A DNA stretch of 8,091 bases from GCA-2717185 sp047517345 (GTDB lineage: Bacteria > Pseudomonadota > Alphaproteobacteria > UBA8366 > GCA-2717185). Below, one piece after another: positions 1 through 6,089 of the stretch; positions within the stretch are counted from its first letter, which is position 1, and each line of letters begins with the position of its first letter. Location: assembly GCA_047517345.1 (NCBI GenBank), contig JAKZTB010000067.1:1-8091 (forward strand), given 5' to 3'. The position numbers were made by a program, and so were the translations under genes. Below the pieces are notes generated by a model. The model was not told the DNA's origin. It made no database searches and saw only the letters and a program-made list of their open reading frames with translations.

Positions 1-71
1 GACGAGCCAAGCTCGCCCGCATTTACCACAGGCCCATCAACAGCAACTTTCTTCTCAAAATTATCGGTCAT
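1..71 (-). CDS. 5' end of an unidentified minus-strand gene (partial)
   Basis: Read on the minus strand, an ATG at 71-69 opens a frame with no stop to the window edge (23 full codons, beginning MTDNFEKKVAVDG). A textbook Shine-Dalgarno sequence, AAGGAGG at 86-80, sits 8 nt before this ATG, which is the main reason to believe the start. The visible N-terminus is charged, with no signal peptide or membrane segment. Too little protein is present to name a family. The gene is divergent from the oxalate cluster and its start codon overlaps the first possible ATG of the plus-strand TPR frame, so both starts are unlikely to be genuine; the RBS favours this one. The RBS also lies inside an inverted repeat (82-121), which could affect translation. 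Confidence 0.6.
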   Translation of the reverse strand, partial: MTDNFEKKVAVDGPVVNAGELGS

Positions 72-81
72 GTTCCGGTCC

Positions 82-121
82 TCCTTGGACACTTCGATTA
101 AGCCAATTCTGTGTCCAAGGA
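82..121 (-). promoter_or_regulatory. Inverted repeat overlapping the RBS of the minus-strand gene
   Basis: TCCTTGGACAC at 82-92 is the exact reverse complement of GTGTCCAAGGA at 111-121, giving an 11-bp perfect stem around an 18-nt loop. In the minus-strand transcript the 3' arm contains most of the Shine-Dalgarno sequence (AAGGA of AAGGAGG), so a folded leader would hide the ribosome binding site. Equally, the DNA palindrome could be the binding site of a dimeric repressor. No run of T follows on either strand, so it does not look like an intrinsic terminator. The symmetry is seen directly; the function is inferred. Confidence 0.5.
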
Positions 122-153
122 AATCGGGTCCGACTCACGGGGACCAAAGACGG

Positions 154-600
154 CGTGAACAGGCGATTGCCGATTACAGCGAAGCGGTTCGGTTATCTCC
201 CGATCTCACAAATGCCTTTCATGACCGTGGTATGGCGCATGAGGACCTACGCCATTATCGTCGCGCTAAGCGCGATTACGATTCGGCGATACGCCTCGAA
301 CCCGATTTTGCGTCCGCACTGAACAGCAAGGCATGGCTGCTTTCGACCGCGCCGGAAGGCGCTGTGCGCGATGGGGTGGAAGCTATTCGACTGGCCGAGC
401 GCGCCTTGCTGCTCGTCTCCTATCCGGAACATCGCGATACGCTCGCCGCTGCCTATGCCGAAGCGGGCCGGTTCGCCGAAGCCGTAACCATGCAGGAGAC
501 TGCAATTTTCCGGCTGAATGCGACCGGACGGGTCTTGCTGCTGCCTGCATATCGCGCGCGCCTGGATTTGTACCGCGTCGGACGCCCGTTCCATCGCTGA
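154..600 (+). pseudogene. TPR-repeat protein remnant, 5'-truncated
   Basis: The open frame can be read from an ATG at 70, but TPR-like sequence only begins near base 154. From there come the second helix of one TPR (EQAIADYSEAVRLSP), a full TPR (about residues 47-80 counted from the ATG at 70, ending AIRLEPDF), and a degenerate tail (AWLLSTAPEGAVRDG, then DTLAAAYAEAGRFAEAV) typical of the C-terminus of proteobacterial TPR proteins. The first visible repeat lacks helix A. The 28 residues before it do not look like TPR, and that stretch overlaps the leader and start of the divergent gene. No convincing RBS precedes the ATG at 70. TPR proteins are protein-interaction scaffolds; no specific partner is suggested. 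The simplest reading is a 3' fragment left by a deletion or rearrangement, although a short functional protein cannot be excluded. Confidence 0.55.
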
Positions 601-652
601 CGCAAACGAATTCGCTTGCGCGAATTTGCGTATTTGGCATTATGTATACCAC
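601..652. promoter_or_regulatory. Hairpin and candidate operator/promoter region upstream of the GntR gene
   Basis: The 113-bp gap between the TPR remnant and the regulator holds an interrupted inverted repeat: CGCAAA (601-606) pairs with TTTGCG (625-630), and TTCGC (611-615) with GCGAA (620-624), leaving a TTGC loop and a 4-nt bulge. No T tract follows, so termination is doubtful. A GTATAC palindrome lies at 644-649; sites with a TGTATACA-like core are common for FCD-type GntR regulators, though the flanks here are not symmetrical. A weak sigma-70-like pair is possible: TTGCGC (616-621) and CATTAT (638-643), spacer 16. This is the only sizeable non-coding stretch before the oxalate genes, so promoter and autoregulatory operator are expected here. 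Motif-level support is weak. Confidence 0.3.
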
Positions 653-713
653 AGGTCTCATTGAAGTACCGTTTCCCCGTTTAGGGTTCTGGATTCAGAG
701 GTGAGAGAGCGGG

Positions 714-1397
714 ATGCCCAGCGTCGAAGCCATCGTTCAGCCGATCGAGGACGTTCAGAGTCTTAAGGACAGGACGTATGCGGCGCTGAAAGAGGCGATC
801 ACAACGATCGATATTTACGCCAGCCCCGAAGAACCTCGGCTCGACGAACGGGAATTGTCGGCGCGACTCGGTGTAAGCCGGACGCCGATCCGCGAAGCGA
901 TCGCGCGCTTGGAACAGGAGGGCCTTGTTCGGATCGCGCCGCGCAAGGGCGTTTTCGTGGTTCGCAAGCCAAAACACGAAATTCTCCAGATGATCACCGT
1001 TTGGGCCGCGTTGGAAAGTATGGCGGCGCGATTGATCACCCTGCATGCGAGCGATGCGGAAATCGCGTCATTGCGGGCGTTGTTCGCGGCGCCGGAAGGC
1101 AACGAGGCCAATATCGATGAATACTCCGACCGCAACATCCGGTTCCACCAAGCGATCATCCGTATGAGCGACTGCGATTTGCTGGTCGATATGGCGGATA
1201 GCCTTTTCATTCACATGCGGGCAATTCGCGTGAAAACGATTTCCGAGGACGACCGGGTTAGCCGCTCGATCATCGATCACATGAACATCATCGAGGCCTT
1301 GGAAGAACGGAACACCGTACTGGCCGAAAAACTTGCGCGGCAGCACACGCTCGATCTCGCCGCGCACGTCGAACAGAACGTGCATTACCTGGATTAG
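714..1397 (+). CDS. GntR-family transcriptional regulator, FCD subfamily
   Basis: This 227-aa protein has the two-domain layout of FadR/FCD GntR regulators. The N-terminal winged helix-turn-helix (about residues 17-84) contains the family signature LSARLGVSRTPIREAIARL followed by a G-x-V/F wing (RKGVFVV). The C-terminal all-helical FCD domain (about 90-220) keeps the likely metal/ligand set: Asp139 and His145 in D-x-N-x-x-F-H, His189 in DHMNIIEAL, and His211 near the C-terminus. Such proteins bind small carboxylates or metabolites and release DNA. The start at 714 follows a purine-rich stretch (GAGAG) 5 nt upstream. It sits 44 bp before oxc on the same strand with no visible terminator between, so it probably controls the oxalate cluster and its own expression. 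Oxalate, oxalyl-CoA, glyoxylate or formate as effector is a guess from context. Confidence 0.9.
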   Translation: MPSVEAIVQPIEDVQSLKDRTYAALKEAITTIDIYASPEEPRLDERELSARLGVSRTPIREAIARLEQEGLVRIAPRKGVFVVRKPKHEILQMITVWAALESMAARLITLHASDAEIASLRALFAAPEGNEANIDEYSDRNIRFHQAIIRMSDCDLLVDMADSLFIHMRAIRVKTISEDDRVSRSIIDHMNIIEALEERNTVLAEKLARQHTLDLAAHVEQNVHYLD

Positions 1398-1441
1398 AAC
1401 GAAGACTTTAGCGTCCGGCGACGGTAGAGATGGAGTTGAAA

Positions 1442-3157
1442 ATGGTGGAAGAAATAGAAGAAGAGACGGCGTTAACGGATGGCTTTAACCTCGTCATCGA
1501 CGCCCTCAAGCTAAACGATATTAACACGATTTATAATGTGCCTGGGATCCCGATCACGGATTTGGGGCGCTATATGCAGGCGGCGGGGATGCGGGTTTTG
1601 TCGTTCCGGCACGAACAAAACGCGGGCTACGCCGCTGCAATTGCAGGTTTCTTGACAAAGAAGCCCGGCATTTGCCTGACCGTTTCCGCGCCCGGATTTC
1701 TCAACGGGTTAACGGCGCTCGCACACGCCACGACCAACTGCTTTCCGATGATCCTGATCAGCGGTTCGTCTGAGCGCGAGATTGTGGATTTGCAGCAGGG
1801 CGACTATGAGGAAATGGACCAGTTGGCCATCGCCAAACCGCTTTGCAAGGCCGCATACCGCGTATTGCAGGTCGAAGACATCGGGATCGGCATTGCGCGT
1901 GCGATCCGCGCCGCCGTTTCCGGCCGTCCCGGCGGGGTCTACCTCGACCTTCCGGCAAAGGTCTTTGCGCAAGTCATGGACGCAGAGGCGGGCGACAAGT
2001 CATTGGTCAAGGTCATTGACGCCGCGCCGCGCCAACTTCCCGCCCCTGAATCAGTCGCGCGCGCGCTCGACGTGCTCAAAGCCGCCGAGCGCCCCTTGAT
2101 CATTCTGGGCAAAGGAGCGGCCTATGCGCAGGCCGACGACGCGATCCGCGCGTTTGTCGAACGGAGCGGCATTCCCTATCTGCCGATGAGCATGGCCAAG
2201 GGGCTGTTGCCTGACACGCACCCGCAATCCGCCGGCGCCGCGCGCTCGCTCGCGTTGAAGCAAAGCGATGTGGTGATGCTGATCGGCGCCCGGCTCAATT
2301 GGCTCCTGTCGCACGGCAAGGGAAATACATGGGGCGATCGGCCTAAGAAATTCATACAGGTTGATATCGAACCCAAAGAAATGGACAGCAATGTCGAAAT
2401 TGCGGCCCCGGTGGTCGGCGATATCGGTTCGTGCGTTCAAGCGCTGGTTGACGGTATGGGCAAAGACTGGTCCGCGCCCCCGGAAAAGTGGACCGACGAG
2501 ATCAGGGAAAAGGTTGAAACCAACGTCGCCCGCATGGCGCCGAGACTGCGAAACAACAACGTGCCGATGGATTACCAGGGCGCCCTTGGCGCGCTGCGCA
2601 AGATCATTAAGGAACGGCCAGACGCGATCCTGGTCAACGAGGGCGCCAACACGCTCGATTTCGCCCGCAGCATCATCGATATGTATCAGCCCCGCAAACG
2701 GCTCGATGTCGGCACTTGGGGCGTCATGGGTGTTGGTATGGGCACCGCGATCGCGGCGGCGGTGGAAACGGGCAAGCCGGTGCTGGCCATTGAAGGCGAT
2801 AGCGCCTTTGGGTTCTCAGGCATGGAGATTGAAACGATCTGCCGTTACGGCCTGCCGGTCTGTGTCGTCGTCTTCAATAATGGCGGCATCTATCAGGGAA
2901 CGGGCGTCAATCCCTCTGGCGATTCAGACGTTGCAACGACCGTGTTCGTCAAGGACGCCCGCTACGACAAGATGATGGAAGCGTTTGGCGGCGTCGGCGC
3001 CTATGCGACCTCCCCCGATGAACTGAGCCAAGCCGTGAACGCGGCCATGGATTCCGGCAGGCCAACACTCGTGAACGCCGTAATCGACGAAGCGGCGGGG
3101 ACCGAAAGCGGCCGTATCGGCAATCTCAATCCGCAACGCGTCGTGGCGAAGAAATAG
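1442..3157 (+). CDS. oxc: Oxalyl-CoA decarboxylase
   Basis: This ThDP enzyme converts oxalyl-CoA to formyl-CoA and CO2 in the cytoplasm. From memory it aligns almost end to end with Oxalobacter formigenes Oxc (568 aa). Numbering from a possible upstream ATG at 1430, the PYR domain holds catalytic Glu62 (SFRHEQ) and the Oxc-typical REIVDLQQGDYEEMDQ block with Tyr126-Glu127. The central domain (about 195-340) carries GKGAAYAQ and VGDIGS. The PP domain has the ThDP/Mg motif GDSAFGFSG (456-464) ending in NNGGIY (483-488). The C-terminal ESGRI motif, which orders over the active site in Oxalobacter, is present. I prefer the ATG at 1442 because GGAG (1432-1435) lies 6 nt upstream of it; the ATG at 1430 has only a weak RBS. 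The Oxc-specific blocks argue against acetolactate synthase; 2-hydroxyacyl-CoA lyase is a related but less likely alternative. Confidence 0.95.
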   Translation: MVEEIEEETALTDGFNLVIDALKLNDINTIYNVPGIPITDLGRYMQAAGMRVLSFRHEQNAGYAAAIAGFLTKKPGICLTVSAPGFLNGLTALAHATTNCFPMILISGSSEREIVDLQQGDYEEMDQLAIAKPLCKAAYRVLQVEDIGIGIARAIRAAVSGRPGGVYLDLPAKVFAQVMDAEAGDKSLVKVIDAAPRQLPAPESVARALDVLKAAERPLIILGKGAAYAQADDAIRAFVERSGIPYLPMSMAKGLLPDTHPQSAGAARSLALKQSDVVMLIGARLNWLLSHGKGNTWGDRPKKFIQVDIEPKEMDSNVEIAAPVVGDIGSCVQALVDGMGKDWSAPPEKWTDEIREKVETNVARMAPRLRNNNVPMDYQGALGALRKIIKERPDAILVNEGANTLDFARSIIDMYQPRKRLDVGTWGVMGVGMGTAIAAAVETGKPVLAIEGDSAFGFSGMEIETICRYGLPVCVVVFNNGGIYQGTGVNPSGDSDVATTVFVKDARYDKMMEAFGGVGAYATSPDELSQAVNAAMDSGRPTLVNAVIDEAAGTESGRIGNLNPQRVVAKK

Positions 3158-3199
3158 CCGCGCTGAATTGAACTAACTCGTAAAAACAGGAACGATACA

Positions 3200-4444
3200 A
3201 TGAGCAAAGCCTTAGAAGGTGTTCGCATTCTCGACATGACCCATGTCCAGTCGGGACCGACCTGTACGCAGTTGCTGGCATGGTTTGGTGCGGATGTCAT
3301 CAAGATCGAACGTCGCGGCGTCGGCGACGCGACTCGCGGTCAATTGCAGGACATTCCGGACGTCGACAGCCTGTATTTCACGATGCTCAACGCCAACAAG
3401 CGCAGCCTCACGCTCAACACCAAGACGGACGAAGGCAAGGCGATCTTCACCAAACTGATCGAGCATTGCGACGTCATGGTGGAAAATTTTGCGCCCGGCG
3501 CCCTCGACCGTATGGGGTTTACCTGGGAACGCATCCAGGAGATCAACCCACGCATGATCTACGCTTCGGTCAAGGGCTTCGGGCCGGGCCCGTACGAAGA
3601 CTGCAAGGTCTACGAGAACGTGGCGCAGTGCACCGGGGGATCGGCCTCGACGACGGGCGAGATCGGCAGTGTGCCGTTGGTTACCGGCGCGCAGATCGGC
3701 GATACCGGTACGGGGCTGAATCTCGCGCTGGGGATCGTGACGGCGCTGTTCCATCGCACCCATTCGGGCAAAGGGCAACGCGTGACCTGCGCCATGCAGG
3801 ACGGTGTGCTCAACCTGTGCCGGGTCAAGCTGCGCGATCAGCAGCGCCTGGCGCACGGCCCGCTGACAGAATACCCGCAATTTCCCAACGGCGAATTCGG
3901 AGAGGCGGCGCCGCGGGCGGGCAACGCGTCAGGCGGCGGACAGCCGGGCTGGATCGTCAAGTGCAAGGGCTGGGAGACCGACCCCGATGCGTATATCTAC
4001 GTGATTACTCAAGCGGCGGCATTCGCCGGGTTCGCGAAGATCATCGGTCACGAAGACTGGCTCGAAGATCCCGAATGGAACACACCGGCGGCGCGTCTTC
4101 CGAAAATGGAAGAAATGTTCGACGAAATTGAGAACTGGACCAAGACCAAGAACAAGTTCGAGATCATGGACATTCTGAATCCGTTGAACGTACCGTGCGG
4201 CCCCATCCTCAGCATGAAGGAGCTGGCGGAGGAACCCTCGTTACGCGAGACCGGGACGATCGTCGAGGTCGACCATCCGGAGCGGGGAAAATATTTGACC
4301 GTCGGCAACCCGATCAAACTGTCCGATTCGCCATCGGATGTGGAACGCTCACCGCTTTTAGGCGAGCATACCGAAGAGGTATTGCACGAGCTCGGGTTGA
4401 GCGACGCTGAAATTGCGGAGTCTAAAAGCGCCGGCGCGGTATAA
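3200..4444 (+). CDS. frc: Formyl-CoA:oxalate CoA-transferase (class III)
   Basis: This 414-aa class III CoA-transferase should activate oxalate by taking CoA from formyl-CoA, feeding Oxc. It closely matches O. formigenes Frc (428 aa) as I recall it: THVQSGP near the N-terminus with Gln17, IKIERRG (35-40), MVENFAPGALDRMGFTWE (93-110), KVYENVAQC, and VTGAQIGDTGTG with the catalytic Asp at 168. The mobile glycine loop is SGGGQPGW (244-251), followed by KCKGWETD. The C-terminal PCGPILSMKEL and PLLGEHTEEVL motifs are typical. Two differences stand out: Gln48 where Oxalobacter Frc has Trp48, and a segment before the glycine loop about a dozen residues shorter. An AGGA-type RBS precedes the ATG by 8 nt, and the gap to oxc is 42 bp. 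A related CoA-transferase using another acceptor is possible, but the direct oxc linkage favours oxalate. Confidence 0.92.
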   Translation: MSKALEGVRILDMTHVQSGPTCTQLLAWFGADVIKIERRGVGDATRGQLQDIPDVDSLYFTMLNANKRSLTLNTKTDEGKAIFTKLIEHCDVMVENFAPGALDRMGFTWERIQEINPRMIYASVKGFGPGPYEDCKVYENVAQCTGGSASTTGEIGSVPLVTGAQIGDTGTGLNLALGIVTALFHRTHSGKGQRVTCAMQDGVLNLCRVKLRDQQRLAHGPLTEYPQFPNGEFGEAAPRAGNASGGGQPGWIVKCKGWETDPDAYIYVITQAAAFAGFAKIIGHEDWLEDPEWNTPAARLPKMEEMFDEIENWTKTKNKFEIMDILNPLNVPCGPILSMKELAEEPSLRETGTIVEVDHPERGKYLTVGNPIKLSDSPSDVERSPLLGEHTEEVLHELGLSDAEIAESKSAGAV

Positions 4445-4476
4445 CCGGCAAAATTACGAGTACGAAAGGGGTAGGG

Positions 4477-5391
4477 ATGCGAATTATCATTCATGGCCAG
4501 CAGGCCTTCGGCGAAGCGGTGCTGAAAGCGCTGCTTGAGAAAGGTGAAAATATCGTCGCGGTTTATTGTGCGCCGGATCGGGAAGGCCGTCCTGCCGATC
4601 CGATCAAGACGCTGGCGCTCGATCGCGATTTGCCGGTTTTCCAGCCAAAGTCGTTCAAGGAGCAGGCTGTTTGCGACGAATGCCGCGAATTGAAGCCGGA
4701 TCTCGGCGTGATGGCCTATGTCACGAAATTCGTGCCGGAAGAGTTTCTCCACATCCCGATCAAAGGAACGATCCAATACCACCCGTCGCTGCTTCCATTG
4801 CATCGGGGCCCGAGCTCGATCAACTGGCCGATCATCATGGGTGCCAAGAAGACCGGGCTCAGTATCTTCTGGCCGGACAATGGGCTCGATACCGGTCCGG
4901 TCCTGTTGCAGAAGGAAACCGAAATCACCGAGGACGACACGCTGGGCAGCGTCTACTTCGACCGGCTGTTTCCGATGGGTGTCGAGGCGATGCTTGAGGG
5001 CGTCGATTTGGTGCGTGATGGCAATGCGCCGAAAGTCGTGCAGGACGAGTCCAAGGCGACCTATGAGAGTTGGTGCCGCGCCGCCGATGTGGAAATCGAT
5101 TGGAGCAAGCCGGTCGATGAAGTCTACGCCCTGATTCGTGGTGCGAACCCGCAACCCGGCGCTTGGACGAGACATGACGGCAATACGCTGCAGGTCTTCG
5201 ATTGCCGCAAGGCCGAGGACGGCAGCGGCGCTCCGGGCGAAGTAATCGCGATCGGCGGCGACGGCGTAAAGGTCGCGGCCGGTGACGGTGCGATCAACCT
5301 GCAGCGGGTCCGGCCCGAAGGCGACAAGAAACTCACGGCGGCGGATTTCGTTTCGGGCAGCGGCCTTTCAGTCGGCGCGCGTCTCGGTTAA
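4477..5391 (+). CDS. Stand-alone formyltransferase/10-formyl-THF hydrolase-like protein (ALDH1L N-domain type)
   Basis: The 304-aa protein has a formyltransferase N-domain (about 1-190) and an Fmt-like C-terminal domain (about 205-300). It resembles the N-terminal hydrolase domain of 10-formyl-THF dehydrogenase (ALDH1L1) more than methionyl-tRNA formyltransferase: QYHPSLLPLHRGPSSINW (100-117), FWPDNGLDTG (131-140), LLQKETEI, INW-type and RGANPQPGAWT segments. Catalytic His102 and Asp138 correspond to His106 and Asp142 of ALDH1L1. The Asn of tRNA formyltransferases, two residues before that His, is replaced by Gln100. The carrier and aldehyde dehydrogenase domains of ALDH1L1 are absent. It starts 32 bp after frc with an AAAGGGG RBS, so it is almost certainly cotranscribed with the oxalate genes. 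Possible roles are formyl transfer between formyl-CoA and tetrahydrofolate, or 10-formyl-THF hydrolysis. Family membership is well supported; the substrate is inferred. Confidence 0.85.
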   Translation: MRIIIHGQQAFGEAVLKALLEKGENIVAVYCAPDREGRPADPIKTLALDRDLPVFQPKSFKEQAVCDECRELKPDLGVMAYVTKFVPEEFLHIPIKGTIQYHPSLLPLHRGPSSINWPIIMGAKKTGLSIFWPDNGLDTGPVLLQKETEITEDDTLGSVYFDRLFPMGVEAMLEGVDLVRDGNAPKVVQDESKATYESWCRAADVEIDWSKPVDEVYALIRGANPQPGAWTRHDGNTLQVFDCRKAEDGSGAPGEVIAIGGDGVKVAAGDGAINLQRVRPEGDKKLTAADFVSGSGLSVGARLG

Positions 5392-5405
5392 GTCGGGGGA
5401 GGTCC

Positions 5406-5930
5406 ATGAAATATACATTGGAGGGCGTCCGCGTCAGTACGGACGGCGACGCCTATTTCATCGCGCCGACGGCAGCCGTGATCGGCAATGTCCGGCTAGA
5501 CAGGAACGCGAGCGTTTGGTGGAACGCGGTAATTCGCGGTGACAACGAGTTGATCACGGTCGGGGAAAACTCGAACATCCAGGACGGCTGTATCTTGCAT
5601 ACGGATATCGGTTTCCCGTGCACCGTCGGGGCCAATACGACGATCGGCCATATGGCCATGCTGCATGGCTGCGTCATCGGCGACAATTCGATGGTCGGCA
5701 TCGGCGCCGTAGTGTTGAATGGGGTCACCGTCGGCAACAACTGCATCATCGGTTCGAACGCGTTGATCCCGGACGGTAAGCAGATCCCGGATAATTCCAT
5801 CGTCATGGGGTCGCCTGGCAAAATCGTGCGCGAAGCCACCGAAGCCGACATCGCCTATATCCAGGAAACGGTGGATTTCTACGTCGATAACCAAGACCGC
5901 TTCAAACACGCGCTGAAGATCGACGAATAG
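5406..5930 (+). CDS. Gamma-carbonic anhydrase-like hexapeptide-repeat protein
   Basis: This 174-aa protein is built of left-handed beta-helix hexapeptide repeats (for example VIGNVRL, TVGANTTIGHM, CVIGDNSMVGIGAVV, TVGNNCIIGSNALI) with a C-terminal helix, the YrdA/PaaY/CaiE form of the gamma-carbonic anhydrase family. The three zinc-binding histidines appear intact: His65 (ILHTD), His82 and His87 (GHMAMLHG). The flanking Arg44-Gly-Asp46 and Gln59-Asp60 that shape the active site are also present. Members are trimeric, with the metal between subunits. A strong GGGGGAGG sequence lies just upstream and the gap to the formyltransferase gene is only 14 bp, so translation is probably linked. In this operon it could hydrate CO2 released by Oxc, or hydrolyse stray CoA thioesters as PaaY does in phenylacetate breakdown. 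The sequence alone does not choose between these. Confidence 0.88.
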   Translation: MKYTLEGVRVSTDGDAYFIAPTAAVIGNVRLDRNASVWWNAVIRGDNELITVGENSNIQDGCILHTDIGFPCTVGANTTIGHMAMLHGCVIGDNSMVGIGAVVLNGVTVGNNCIIGSNALIPDGKQIPDNSIVMGSPGKIVREATEADIAYIQETVDFYVDNQDRFKHALKIDE

Positions 5931-6089
5931 CGGCCGAGACAGAATGGCGGAAGCGGTATTGGGATAGTCGCGCTTGACCTCGCGCGTAAAGACCGGGCAA
6001 AGTTTTGTAAATTTTGTAAATAGGGACGACGGCGCGGACGCAAGATTCGCCCATACGACAATCGGCACGTTGGAAAGGGAGACACGGGA
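5931..6089. promoter_or_regulatory. 159-bp intergenic region with AT-rich tandem repeat; candidate internal promoter
   Basis: This is the only long gap within the plus-strand cluster. It holds a TTGACC hexamer (5974-5979) in the loop of a short CGCGC/GCGCG hairpin (5969-5986), but no good -10 box at 16-18 bp. Further on lies an AT-rich block in a GC-rich setting, described separately. A good RBS for the next gene ends the region. No intrinsic terminator is visible. A second promoter for the reductase, DUF3237 and HAD genes is plausible from the gap size, but the promoter motifs are weak. Confidence 0.3.
6003..6020 (+). repeat. Perfect tandem duplication of a 9-bp AT-rich unit
   Basis: TTTTGTAAA occurs twice back to back (6003-6011 and 6012-6020). 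The unit contains TTTGTAAA, a near-palindrome. Two units of 9 bp place equivalent positions roughly one helical turn apart, which suits cooperative binding of a regulator. The repeat lies 70 bp before the start codon of the reductase gene. Chance or an AT-rich promoter element are alternatives. Confidence 0.6.

Noticed and set aside
1442..3157. Acetolactate synthase or generic ThDP lyase
   Set aside because: The Oxc-specific blocks (GDYEEMDQ, NNGGIY, ESGRI) and adjacent frc make oxalyl-CoA decarboxylase far more likely.
3280..4131. Alternative-frame open frame inside frc (283 codons, plus strand)
   Set aside because: Arg/Gln-rich frame-shifted translation of frc; the frc frame matches a known enzyme end to end.
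4048..5175. Long open frame antisense to frc and the formyltransferase gene (375 codons, minus strand)
   Set aside because: It crosses two well-supported plus-strand genes and their junction, with no RBS or recognisable protein motif.
4477..5391. Methionyl-tRNA formyltransferase (fmt)
   Set aside because: The Asn two residues before the catalytic His in fmt is Gln here, the HPSLLPLHRG and FWPDNGLDTG segments match ALDH1L-type hydrolase domains better, and there is no def or other translation gene nearby.
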